In this document: piece by piece, positions 15,266-23,196 of the stretch
How the letters are laid out: each line of letters opens with the position of its first letter
Numbering within the stretch: the first letter of the stretch is position 1
Assembly (NCBI GenBank): GCA_016342285.1
Contig: JAEINQ010000067.1
Span: 1-34,213, forward strand
Direction: 5' to 3'
Source: Desulfobacterales bacterium
GTDB lineage: Bacteria; Desulfobacterota; Desulfobacteria; Desulfobacterales; JAEINQ01
DNA: 34,213 nucleotides
Program-made: the position numbers and the translations under genes
Notes under the pieces: generated by a model
Database searches by the model: none
Seen by the model: the letters and a program-made list of their open reading frames with translations, nothing else
What the model was told of the DNA's origin: nothing

Positions 15266-16207
15266 TTACAGCGCAGGTCTGGAAGCCGTGAGGCAGAGTG
15301 CGACCAATTCGTCAATGACGGCCGTGCCGACGCACATGACCGTATCCGCCCCGCCCCAGTAGATCTTTACCGTACCGTCATCTTCCGGCACAGCGCCGCA
15401 GGTAAAGACGACATTGGGCACATAGCCGCTGACCTCCCAAGAATCATCAGGCTGCAATATCCACGAATCGGAAACGCCGATGATGTTGGCCGGATCCGCA
15501 AGGTCATGCAGGGCCGCGCCGAGTCGATACACCGTTCCGGACATGGTCTTAAACACGCCATGGTAAATATGAAGCCAGCCTTTGTCGGTTTTGAACGGCG
15601 GCGCGCCGGGGCCGATTTTCATTTCATCCCAGTGATAGGCAAGCGGTTTCATGATCACCCGGGAATCGCCCCAGTGAACCAGATCGGGAGAATAGGAAAT
15701 CCAGATCGACCAGGGCGAGATTTCCGAATGCGGACGGTCCAAACGCACATACCGGCCATCGAACTTCTCCGGAAAAAGGACCACGTTACGAAGATCGGCC
15801 TGGGTGATCAATGCGATACGCTCCACATTTTCAAAATCCCGGGTTCGCGCCAGGGCAATCCGTACACCGTGACGGGAATAAGCGCTGTAGGTCAGAAGAT
15901 ATTCATCCTCTACCGGGTTGATGCGGAGATCCTCCACGCCGAACGCTTCATACTCCCCGAAAATGCTGTCCGTCGCCGGCGTGAGAAAGGGTTTGGGTCG
16001 AACCGTAAATGAAAAACCGTCCTCGCTGTCGGCCCTGCCGATCACAGAGCGCCCGTTTAGCAGATGCGACCTGAAAAGCATGATGTAACGATCATTGTGT
16101 TTGACGATACCCGCATTGTGAACGGTTGCGACCGGATACGGCACATCCTTTCTCGTCAAAATGGGATTTTTTTCAAAACGGGTGATGATGGGACCATGCG
16201 TTTTCAT
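15266..16207 (-). CDS. GH130-family beta-mannoside phosphorylase/hydrolase, short form
   Basis: A 313-aa protein of glycoside hydrolase family 130, close to the usual length of the mannoside phosphorylases. Visible landmarks are ITRFEKNPILTRKD at the start, HNAGIVKHNDRYIMLFRS, FGVEDLR near residue 92 with the catalytic Asp, IGPGAPPFKTDKGWLHIYHG, and a late GYVPNVVFTCGA. No signal peptide, so cytoplasmic. Its start overlaps the stop of the upstream GT4 gene by 4 bases (ATGA), showing translational coupling. With two GT4 enzymes upstream it probably cuts or phosphorolyses a mannoside made by them; that link is inference. Confidence 0.85.
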   Translation of the reverse strand: MKTHGPIITRFEKNPILTRKDVPYPVATVHNAGIVKHNDRYIMLFRSHLLNGRSVIGRADSEDGFSFTVRPKPFLTPATDSIFGEYEAFGVEDLRINPVEDEYLLTYSAYSRHGVRIALARTRDFENVERIALITQADLRNVVLFPEKFDGRYVRLDRPHSEISPWSIWISYSPDLVHWGDSRVIMKPLAYHWDEMKIGPGAPPFKTDKGWLHIYHGVFKTMSGTVYRLGAALHDLADPANIIGVSDSWILQPDDSWEVSGYVPNVVFTCGAVPEDDGTVKIYWGGADTVMCVGTAVIDELVALCLTASRPAL

Positions 16208-17223
16208 TGGGATCCGTCCTGTAAAATCATTTCATAGACCTGATTGTATTCATCGATCATGCGGTCAACGGTGAAATACCGTTCAACATGGTGGCGACAG
16301 GCCAAGCGGTCAATCTCCGCAATTCGTGCGACCTTCTCTACGGCCTCGTCCACGGTGCTGACCAGAAAACCATTTTTACCGTTGTCGATAAGTTCGCGCA
16401 TGCTCCCCCGGTCAAAGGCGATCACAGGCGTTCCGCAGGCCATGGCTTCGATAACGGACAGACCGAAAGGCTCATCAAACCCTATGGGGTGCAACAGCGC
16501 ACATGCTTTGCCGAGCAGATGGTTTCGCTCAGCCGGTCCGACGCTGCCGACATAAACCACCTTGTCGTTGTCGATGTGCGGGGCGACATATTGGTCATAG
16601 TAGGCCTGATCCTGGATAATACCCGCCAATATCAGTTTTTTATTGCAGGCCCTGGCGATTTCAATCGCTTGCCGGGCACCCTTGTCATGGTGAATACGTC
16701 CGAAAAACAGCAGGGTATCATCCGGGGCAGGACTAAAATCGAACTGTTTGATGTCAATGCCGTGGTGAATGGTCTTGATATAATCGAGCTCCGGCGATCG
16801 GTCGGCATCGCTGATGGAGACATAGAAGACCCTGCCGTTGTATTTTTTGTAAACCGGCAGAATCCCGGGTGATGAAAAGCCGTGAATGGTGGTCACCACA
16901 GGGGTGGTGGTAAGACCGGTATACGTCAGGGGAAGAAAATCAAAATGGTTGTGAATGATATCGAATGCATCGGCATGCTCAAAGAGTTCGGAGATGTGCA
17001 GGCACTCCCAGACCTTTGGGATGAGTGAGTCGTCTTCCGCGTATCCCCGCGGGCAAACGGCATGCAGCCTGCCGCGGGTCTGCGAATCCGCGGTCGCAAA
17101 CAAGGTCACGTCGTGACCGCTCGCCACCAATCCCTCAGCCAACAGGGACGCCACACTCTCCCATGGACCGTAGTGACGCGGCGGTGTTCGCCAGGCAATG
17201 GGCGAGAGCATGGCAATGCGCAT
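16204..17223 (-). CDS. GT4-family glycosyltransferase
   Basis: A 339-aa GT-B glycosyltransferase. The N-terminal half has the donor-independent pattern of GT4 (MRIAMLSPIAWRTPPRHYG, then HNHFDFLPL), and the C-terminal half has LLFFGRIHHDKG and the retaining E-x7-E block as DEPFGLSVIEAMACGTPVIA. No membrane segment. I start at the ATG at 17221-17223, preceded by GAAGGAG; a TTG six codons earlier overlaps the upstream stop. It is coupled to the GH130 gene downstream by a 4-base overlap and begins 14 bases after the stop of the large GT4 fusion. Donor and acceptor are unknown; context suggests mannose. Confidence 0.88.
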   Translation of the reverse strand: MRIAMLSPIAWRTPPRHYGPWESVASLLAEGLVASGHDVTLFATADSQTRGRLHAVCPRGYAEDDSLIPKVWECLHISELFEHADAFDIIHNHFDFLPLTYTGLTTTPVVTTIHGFSSPGILPVYKKYNGRVFYVSISDADRSPELDYIKTIHHGIDIKQFDFSPAPDDTLLFFGRIHHDKGARQAIEIARACNKKLILAGIIQDQAYYDQYVAPHIDNDKVVYVGSVGPAERNHLLGKACALLHPIGFDEPFGLSVIEAMACGTPVIAFDRGSMRELIDNGKNGFLVSTVDEAVEKVARIAEIDRLACRHHVERYFTVDRMIDEYNQVYEMILQDGSQ

Positions 17224-17237
17224 GACAACTCCTTCGG

Positions 17238-19544
17238 TCAATCGGTTCTCAGCGACAGCGGCTGGTTCAAAATCTCGTCGGCATAAAGATGCTGTAATGT
17301 CATCAGAGAAAGCAGCCAGGCAAGGGAAGACTCGGCGCCTTCATTCTGGTTGATACCGTCCGCCATCAATCCATCGCGGCACCCGCCGGTCTTGGGGTCA
17401 TAGAGTGGCATGTTCAGATCATTGTGTCCGAGAAACCAGTTGAAACACATGACGGCATTGTCGAACCATGATTTATCCCTCGTGATCTTATAAGCTTCCA
17501 CACAAGCTTCGATCATGGCATTGGCCTCAATGGGTTGCTGGTCGAAACGGGCCTTGGGCCCGCCTTTTTCATACCAACCGTTGCTGCCGATGGGGACAAA
17601 GTGCCCCTCTTGGGTTTGGATGGTGACCAGCCACTTCAGGGCATTGAGTCCCATATCGATCATGTCGCTTCGTTGCGCCCAGTGCCCGGACAAGAGCAGG
17701 GCGTTGGGCAGTTTGCCATTGGCATAGTTCAACGTGGTTTCAAGCCAGGGCCAATTGTCCGTTGCATGGTTTTTAAACTGATCGAAAAGCCTTTCGGAAA
17801 GAATATCTCGGATCCGGCGGACATCACTGTCTCCGGAAAATTTAACCAGATAGGCATGTATTCCGACCAGGGAAAAAGCGATGGCGCGGGGCGAATGGAA
17901 ATCCTCCGCAGCACCCAGCGCCTTGCTGAAAAGGGTCGTGCTCATGGCGAGATGTCCGGGATTTTGAAGATACGCCACCGCTTTGCCGAGGCTCCAGAGC
18001 GCCCGGCCATGGGCATCCTCGGAACCGATCTCCTCCGTCCACTGCCGCGAATAGGTCATAAAGTTACGAAAACGCCTTTTTTTTTCATTGAAGGCATAGA
18101 GAAGAAATCCGAGATAATGACCGCTGAGGGAATCAAGGCCCCAGCCGTTTGTCGTCAGAAATTTTTGACCCATGGCGGCAACCAACAGGGCCCTGGCATT
18201 GTCATCGGTGCAGTAGCCATGGATGCGATCGGGGATGGTATAATTGGCATGCTGCAACATGCCGGTATCATCGGTAAACGCTTTTAGATGATCGAGCTTG
18301 ATCTCAGGGAGTTCGAAATTCGTAATGGCCTTGATATTTTCAACATAGCAATGCCGGGGACGGGGGTTTCGGGTCCGATTTTGTCGCACTTCGGTAAAAA
18401 CCTGGAGATATTTCCGGGCAACCTCCTTCCATGTGGCTTCACGACTGAAGGTATAGGCTTTTTTGCGCATGGCATGCCGTTCCCTATCGTTGTCCAGCAG
18501 GCCGATGATTTGTTCCGCCATGGCATCCGGATTGTGGAAGGGGACGATTCGACCCCGGCCTTCGGCAAGCATCTCCGTGGCATACCAGTATGGGGTTGAA
18601 ATAACGGCCTTGCCCGAACCCATGGCATAGGCGAGCGTCCCGGAGGTTATCTGGGCTTCTTCAAGGTAGGGGGTAACATAGATGTCGGCAATGCTGAGAA
18701 ACTCGCATAACTCCTTGAGTTCGACAAAACGATTTTGAAAAATAACATGCGCACCGATATCGAGTTTTCGTACGAGCTGCTGGAGCATGATCCGATAGGC
18801 ATCCCCATGCAATTTCAAAATATGAGGGTGTGTTGCACCCAGGACAATATAGGCCAAATCGGGGTGTTTTTTGATGACCGCCGGAAGTGCCCGCAGAACA
18901 TCTTCAATGCCCTTGTTCGGTGAAAGCAGGCCGAACGTGAGCAGTACTTTTTTGCCTTCGACGCCGAACTTGTCTTTGTAGAAGCTGGGATCGATGAAGG
19001 GCGTATCCGGAATACCGTGATGGATAAAGACAATTTTATCCTCGGGCACGGCGTAGATATCTTTGAGAAAATCCGATGCCTTATGGCTCATCACGACCAG
19101 TTTGTCGGACAGATCGGACAATTTGCACATCACAGCCCGATATTCCGGCGAGGGGTCCTTCAACACCGTGTGCAGTGTCGTCACCACCGGCATGCGCAGA
19201 TCGCCCAAGAGTTTCAGCAGGTGGCTGCCGGCCGGACCGCCGAAAAGACCGTATTCATGCTGTACGCAGACAATATCCGTCTGACTGATGTTGAGAAATT
19301 GGGAAACGGCGCTGTAGTCGCTCAATTTGTTCTGGTTCATCTCAAAGCGCACTTTATCCGGATATGGATAGCCCTCGGGTTTGTCGTTCATGGCCGCCGC
19401 CCAGCATTTGATATCAGGGGCTTCCGCGGACAGGCTCTCAACCAGATCCGTGGTAAAGGTGGCGATACCGCACTGGCGGGGCAGATAGTTCCCGATGACG
19501 GCAACCGAATTGATTCCCTCGTAATATTTGACAACAGATGTCAT
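17238..19544 (-). CDS. GT4 glycosyltransferase fused to a C-terminal helical-barrel (glycosidase-like) domain
   Basis: A 768-aa two-domain protein. Residues about 12-415 are a GT4 glycosyltransferase (VIGNYLPRQCGIATFTTDLV, VQHEYGLFGGPAGSHLL, LLTFGLLSPNKGIEDVL, and TPYLEEAQITSGTLAYAMG at the donor site). Residues about 440-755 are an all-helical domain with repeated aromatic/His-rich turns (GYCTDDNARALLVAAMG, DAHGRALWSLGKAV, NEGAESSLAWLLS) resembling six-hairpin glycosidase or thioredoxin-domain-associated (alpha/alpha)6 barrels. The fusion suggests that synthesis and trimming or binding of the same glycan are held together. AAGGCGG precedes the ATG. It heads the GT4/GH130 unit, 54 bp after the small lysine-rich gene. 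Confidence 0.85.
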   Translation of the reverse strand: MTSVVKYYEGINSVAVIGNYLPRQCGIATFTTDLVESLSAEAPDIKCWAAAMNDKPEGYPYPDKVRFEMNQNKLSDYSAVSQFLNISQTDIVCVQHEYGLFGGPAGSHLLKLLGDLRMPVVTTLHTVLKDPSPEYRAVMCKLSDLSDKLVVMSHKASDFLKDIYAVPEDKIVFIHHGIPDTPFIDPSFYKDKFGVEGKKVLLTFGLLSPNKGIEDVLRALPAVIKKHPDLAYIVLGATHPHILKLHGDAYRIMLQQLVRKLDIGAHVIFQNRFVELKELCEFLSIADIYVTPYLEEAQITSGTLAYAMGSGKAVISTPYWYATEMLAEGRGRIVPFHNPDAMAEQIIGLLDNDRERHAMRKKAYTFSREATWKEVARKYLQVFTEVRQNRTRNPRPRHCYVENIKAITNFELPEIKLDHLKAFTDDTGMLQHANYTIPDRIHGYCTDDNARALLVAAMGQKFLTTNGWGLDSLSGHYLGFLLYAFNEKKRRFRNFMTYSRQWTEEIGSEDAHGRALWSLGKAVAYLQNPGHLAMSTTLFSKALGAAEDFHSPRAIAFSLVGIHAYLVKFSGDSDVRRIRDILSERLFDQFKNHATDNWPWLETTLNYANGKLPNALLLSGHWAQRSDMIDMGLNALKWLVTIQTQEGHFVPIGSNGWYEKGGPKARFDQQPIEANAMIEACVEAYKITRDKSWFDNAVMCFNWFLGHNDLNMPLYDPKTGGCRDGLMADGINQNEGAESSLAWLLSLMTLQHLYADEILNQPLSLRTD

Positions 19545-19598
19545 TGCAGCCGCCTTATTGTTTTACACTTATCTTCTGTTTGCCCAAATCGCCCTCGT

Positions 19599-19694
19599 TT
19601 AATCCTTCTTTTGCCGCCGCTTCTCCTTTGCCGAGTGCTTGCTTTTTTTCTGTTCTTCGCGTTTGCCTTTATCTTTTTTCCCCTTGTCTCCCAC
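19599..19694 (-). CDS. 31-aa lysine-rich small protein
   Basis: A GTG at 19692-19694, preceded by AGAGG at 5-nt spacing, opens a 31-codon frame to TAA at 19599. The product begins MGDKGKKDKGKREEQ and is about half Lys/Arg, with no hydrophobic core. Very short proteins that start MGDKS/GKKDK occur in many proteobacterial genomes as unannotated conserved ORFs; this is from recall. It lies 54 bp upstream of the GT4 fusion on the same strand and may lead that transcript. A highly charged disordered peptide could bind nucleic acid or acidic surfaces; no function is known. Confidence 0.6.
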   Translation of the reverse strand: MGDKGKKDKGKREEQKKSKHSAKEKRRQKKD

Positions 19695-19727
19695 CTGAAC
19701 CTCTTTTCGTGATAAATTTTAGAACGA

Positions 19728-19788
19728 CCCCGCCGCAAGCAGGGGGATAGAAAAAGCGATATCTGAATCCTATCGCCCCAAGGGGCGA
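19728..19788. repeat. Two adjacent GC hairpins in the small-gene spacer
   Basis: CCCC-N10-GGGG at 19728-19746 and the palindrome TCGCCCC-AA-GGGGCGA at 19773-19788 lie between the 92-aa gene and the 31-aa gene. The GCCCC/GGGGC core recalls the hairpins at 9883 and 13584. A terminator role is possible but there is no T-run on the minus strand. Confidence 0.45.
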
Positions 19789-19807
19789 GGAATGAACCCA
19801 TGCCGAT

Positions 19808-20086
19808 TCAAGCAAGATATTTCGTCAAGTTCCGCATTGCCTTGGAAATATCCAGGAACGCCTCGTGCATTCCATCGGCACCGGAACCCATTTCCGATTG
19901 TCCATTCTTTTTCATTTTACCCTGTATCTCATTCTTGACTTTTTCCAGGTGTCGGGCATGTTTATCAACCTGCAGACGATGCTCATCATTCATGCCTTCA
20001 ATAGCACCGGAGCTGATCTTTTTGATGAGTTCATCGGCTTCAGCCAATAATTGCTCGATGCTTTTGGATTCAGTTTTTTCGGACAT
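19808..20086 (-). CDS. Small helical protein downstream of the SPFH pair (92 aa)
   Basis: A 92-aa hydrophilic, probably all-helical protein. It starts MSEKTESKSIEQLLAEADEL and continues with heptad-like leucine and lysine spacing (HARHLEKVKNEIQGKMKK) that suggests a coiled coil. I do not recognise a family. The frame is open 14 codons further, to an ATG at 20128, but the ATG at 20084-20086 has AAGGGG just upstream. It begins 46 bp after the stop of the lipoprotein-type SPFH gene on the same strand, so it is probably the third gene of that operon and may be a partner of the SPFH complex. Confidence 0.65.
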   Translation of the reverse strand: MSEKTESKSIEQLLAEADELIKKISSGAIEGMNDEHRLQVDKHARHLEKVKNEIQGKMKKNGQSEMGSGADGMHEAFLDISKAMRNLTKYLA

Positions 20087-20132
20087 AATGCCCCTTTTCT
20101 TGGTCTTTTTATTGTTCGATAGACCCATGAAG

Positions 20133-21161
20133 CTATTGACCGGCGGCCAGTGATTTAACGCCCAAGGTTTCGATCAACCGGTTGATGTCGGTGGTCTTCA
20201 GATTCATCCCACCCTCTGAAACCGGCAGCAGGATGATGCGTTTGCCCTGGATCGCCTCGGCGATTCTCAATTTTACGATCGCTTCGCCGCCAGCCCCCTC
20301 CAGGGCATTGTTCATTTCCCGAATCCCGGTTGCTTCCGCGATGCCTTCAGCCTGGATGGCTTTGGCCAGGAGTTGTTGCTGTTCCTGGTATACATCGGCC
20401 TCGATTTTATCCTTGAGGTATTGCCCGTCGGCGTCGGCCACCATCTTATTGACTTCACCCTTTGCTTCTTCGAGTTTACGTTTATATTCCTCAGCGGCGG
20501 CATGTTGGGCGGATTTGTTTTTCTCCACCTGCTGATCGGCCACTTTCTTATCCTCGATGGCTTTCTGATATTCGGGGTTGAAACGATAGTCATTGGTCAG
20601 CACTTTTTCCACGACGATGCCCATGGGCCCTAAGATTTCCTGAAGCGCGTCCATGGCCTTGATCGCCTGAGCTTCGCGAGCATCGGCCACATAAAAGGCT
20701 TCGGTCTTAAGTTCACCGAAAATGTCCCGCGGTTTACTCCGGGCGACGGTTCGAACAATTTTGTCCCGCAAGGTGATATCATCCCTTGCCACATACTGGA
20801 GAATGTGGGGGGCTTTGGCTGCATCGATTCGATAGGCGATGATCACATCCAGGCTGATATCGTTGCCGTCGATGGTTTTAAGCACCAAATCATCTCTGGA
20901 TTTGCGGTCCCCCCGCACTTGCGAATATGTCATCTCCAGGTTCTGCAATTTGGTATCAAAGACATGCCAATCATTGATAAACGGCAGAAAGAAATAGGTT
21001 GCGCCCGGGGAATAAACGCGTTCTTCAACACCCTTTGGACCCCAGAAAGCCATTTTGCGGGTTCTGACCCCCACCTCTGTTTCACCGGTGGTATGGGGAA
21101 CACAACCTGCCGCGGTGAACATGCCCAGCGCCATAACAACACAGATAGCAAAACGTTTCAT
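20133..21161 (-). CDS. SPFH/prohibitin-family lipoprotein
   Basis: A 342-aa SPFH-domain protein with a lipoprotein signal peptide: hydrophobic residues 5-17 and TAAGC with the lipidated Cys at 20. The SPFH domain spans about residues 25-200 (TGETEVGVRTRK, then DGNDISLDVIIAYRID, RDKIVRTVARSKPRDIFGEL). A long coiled coil follows at about 205-265 (QQVEKNKSAQHAAAEEYKRK), then GGMNLKTTDINRLIE. HflC-like proteins are normally anchored by a membrane helix; lipid anchoring is unusual and would place this one on the periplasmic side. Its start overlaps the other SPFH gene by 4 bases, so the two likely form a hetero-oligomeric ring. Confidence 0.85.
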   Translation of the reverse strand: MKRFAICVVMALGMFTAAGCVPHTTGETEVGVRTRKMAFWGPKGVEERVYSPGATYFFLPFINDWHVFDTKLQNLEMTYSQVRGDRKSRDDLVLKTIDGNDISLDVIIAYRIDAAKAPHILQYVARDDITLRDKIVRTVARSKPRDIFGELKTEAFYVADAREAQAIKAMDALQEILGPMGIVVEKVLTNDYRFNPEYQKAIEDKKVADQQVEKNKSAQHAAAEEYKRKLEEAKGEVNKMVADADGQYLKDKIEADVYQEQQQLLAKAIQAEGIAEATGIREMNNALEGAGGEAIVKLRIAEAIQGKRIILLPVSEGGMNLKTTDINRLIETLGVKSLAAGQ

Positions 21162-22258
21162 TTGGCGCCTCCTTTGCGGACATCGAATAGTTGCAAGGCA
21201 TTGTCCAGGTTCAGCGGATTGACCCCGTGCGGGCCGTCACTGGGCAGGATAATCACATCCAGCCCCTTGTAGGCGTCGGCCATTTTCAGGGCGACCATCC
21301 GTTCGGAGCCAATCCCTTTCAGGGCTTGATTCTTCAGCCGCACACGTTCGGCCTCTGCCAGCTTCACCAACAGGTCGGCTTCCGCTTTTTTCTTGCGAAC
21401 GTAAAAATCCTTTTCGGCGATTTTTCGGGTGACATAGGCTTTGCCCTTTTCAAGCTCCACGGCGGCAATGACCATCCCCTCCTGAACGATTTTCTTCAAT
21501 TCGGCTTCTTCCTTGGCTGCTCGGGCCGCGGCCCGGTTGGTAAACACCATCTGGTCCTGGAGCTTTTTTTCCTCAATGTTTTTTTGTATTTCCTTACTGT
21601 ATATGAAATAACGGACCAGCACCTGGTCCACCTCGATTCCTTTCAAATTCAATTCGCTGTTGAGTCTCTGCTTGGCTTCTTCGGCTTTTTGAACCCGCAT
21701 GGGGCTGTTATAGAATTCTTCGGTAGTCAGCTTTCCCAGGGTTTCTTTCAACGCAGGCTCGGCCTTGGGGATAATCCCGTTGTCCTCAAACAGGGTTCCA
21801 GGGCCGATGGTGGTAAAAACCAGGTAGGGGTCCTGAATATGGTAAAGGAAGGAAACATCCACATCCACGAAAAAGCCGTCTGATGTCTGAATGTGCGCGG
21901 CCCGGTCTTTTCTTGCGGCCTCAGCGGCGGTGTCCGGGAAATTGGTCAGTTCCAGCACTTGGATCCCCTTGGGAAGCCGGTACATCTGCTGAAATCCGAA
22001 GGGCAGAATAAATGAAAGGCCGGATTGATAGATCTTTTTTTGAACGCCGCGGTTCATGCCGACCCGGGCCACCTTGATTCCATACTCATCGGGAAGAACG
22101 TAAACGAAAAAGAGATTATAGCCGACAATTACCAGCACGACCACGGCAATAAGGATCTTCAAGGCGCCTCCTATACTGGAGTTCAGCGCGGGAAACTTGA
22201 ATCGCTCTATCAATTCATTGATGGTTGACCAAATCTTATCCATCGGGTCATTCTCCAT
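21158..22258 (-). CDS. SPFH/prohibitin-family membrane protein
   Basis: A 366-aa protein with one membrane helix (about residues 31-55, ALKILIAVVVLVIVGYNLFF) followed by an SPFH domain (about 56-250, PDEYGIKVARVG, FILPFGFQQMYRLPKG, SDGFFVDVDVSFLYHIQDP) and a charged coiled-coil region rich in Ala, Glu and Lys (about 255-330). Proteins of this kind oligomerise into membrane cages around proteases or lipid domains. I start at the ATG at 22256-22258, which has AAGGAG 9-10 nt upstream; the frame is open for 24 further codons. It overlaps the lipoprotein SPFH gene by 4 bases and is the first gene of the pair. Confidence 0.85.
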   Translation of the reverse strand: MENDPMDKIWSTINELIERFKFPALNSSIGGALKILIAVVVLVIVGYNLFFVYVLPDEYGIKVARVGMNRGVQKKIYQSGLSFILPFGFQQMYRLPKGIQVLELTNFPDTAAEAARKDRAAHIQTSDGFFVDVDVSFLYHIQDPYLVFTTIGPGTLFEDNGIIPKAEPALKETLGKLTTEEFYNSPMRVQKAEEAKQRLNSELNLKGIEVDQVLVRYFIYSKEIQKNIEEKKLQDQMVFTNRAAARAAKEEAELKKIVQEGMVIAAVELEKGKAYVTRKIAEKDFYVRKKKAEADLLVKLAEAERVRLKNQALKGIGSERMVALKMADAYKGLDVIILPSDGPHGVNPLNLDNALQLFDVRKGGAK

Positions 22259-22307
22259 GGACGAATTCTCCTTATATATTTTTGACATTGATAACGACGA
22301 TGCTTGT

Positions 22308-22360
22308 TTAAACCTAAACTGAGCGCTCAACTTAGGTTAAACCTAAACTGAGGTTAAAAC
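22308..22360. promoter_or_regulatory. Direct and inverted repeats upstream of the SPFH operon
   Basis: TTAAACCTAAACTGAG occurs at 22308-22323 and again at 22337-22352, 29 bp apart, with a partial third unit AGGTTAAAAC at 22351-22360. Nested between them are the perfect palindrome TGAGCGCTCA (22320ff) and TTAGGTT-A-AACCTAA (22332-22346). This is the kind of array bound by a dimeric repressor such as a TetR-family protein. It lies 50-100 bp upstream of the SPFH start. Confidence 0.5.
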
Positions 22361-22421
22361 AGGGCTTTCCCGGAAGGTTCGGACGACAAGAAAATTGTCC
22401 TTTTTTTTCGCCCTGAGGACC

Positions 22422-22718
22422 CTATTCTTTTTCGGCGTGTTGTACTGTAAAAATTTGGATCTTCAACGGCTCCCTTAAAAGACTCTTTGTTCCGAGCAAA
22501 ACGCTGAATCTGTCAGACCTCATGTGAGCCTCCATATGCCGGCGGGTTTCCCATTCGGAAATCAGGTTGAAAATATTCTTTTCTTCGATGTCACAGAAAA
22601 TACCATAGCTCAGACGTCCACTTTCTTTTCCTTGCTGTTTAAGGATGGATAAAAGTGTTTGCATGACCTCTTTATGCTTTTCCGGAAGCACATTCATGAC
22701 GATTCTGACAATGATCAT
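22422..22718 (-). CDS. Antibiotic-biosynthesis-monooxygenase (ABM) fold protein
   Basis: A 98-aa protein of the ABM dimeric alpha-beta barrel superfamily: MIIVRIVMNVLPEKHKEVMQ at the start, SCYG-like LSYGIFCDIEEKNIFNLISEWE in the middle and a MEAHMRSDRF helix. Members are cofactor-independent quinol monooxygenases or small-ligand stress proteins. GAGGTG precedes the ATG at the expected distance. It lies 163 bp upstream of the SPFH start on the same strand and is separated from it by the repeat array at 22308-22360, so it is probably a separate unit. Confidence 0.75.
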   Translation of the reverse strand: MIIVRIVMNVLPEKHKEVMQTLLSILKQQGKESGRLSYGIFCDIEEKNIFNLISEWETRRHMEAHMRSDRFSVLLGTKSLLREPLKIQIFTVQHAEKE

Positions 22719-23196
22719 TGCATCACCTCAAACAAAGTCAAAACGCAATTTAAAATGGTTCGATTTCAGATATCTCTTCTTTACATGATGTTTTCAAAAT
22801 TAATTTCTCCGACTTAACTTTTTTTCCCTCCTATCGTGCGGTAACGGTCGGGAAACCGATGAAAATCATCGTGCCCTTATTCACGGTTCAATTGGACTTC
22901 AATCTTCGTGCCAGGTTTTCCAGGACACGGGGAGACGGAGACAATTACTTGATATCGTTGGGCATTTCTTTGAAACGCGCCAAATGGGGGGGGATCAAAT
23001 CATCACTGAAACAGGGTCAAATTTGACCAATGGCCATATATGACCCTTTTTTCAGCTATTTGGTGGGATTGTGTCGGCTGGATGCCGGTGCTGAATGGAA
23101 CGGTCGTCGCTCTCGCCGGGACGGCGGAACCACTTCCAGTCCACCACTTGAAGTGGTGGTTTAATGCCAGAATGACGTGCCCCATTCAATCGAGGG
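22719..23196. other. Gene-free spacer with palindromes and a REP-like hairpin
   Basis: No convincing ORF on either strand. It contains a perfect 14-bp palindrome GGTCAAATTTGACC (23015-23028). This is nested in a larger inverted repeat, AGGGTCA (23013-23019) with TGACCCT (23041-23047), which is followed by a T-run and so is terminator-like on the plus strand although no plus-strand gene precedes it. The CCACCACT hairpin lies at 23141-23159. A GGACACGGGGAGACGGAGAC stretch (22920s) resembles motifs I associate with REP-associated transposon scars, but I see no transposase. Confidence 0.5.
23124..23165. repeat. REP-like double hairpin, copy 1
   Basis: GGAAccacTTCC (small stem) is followed by CCACCACT-TGA-AGTGGTGG (23141-23159). 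A related copy with the same order and spacing, GGAACC-TTCC then CCACCACT-GGC-AGTGGTGG, is at 34033-34053. Conserved flanks and variable loops are typical of REP or IS200-like hairpin elements. Confidence 0.55.
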
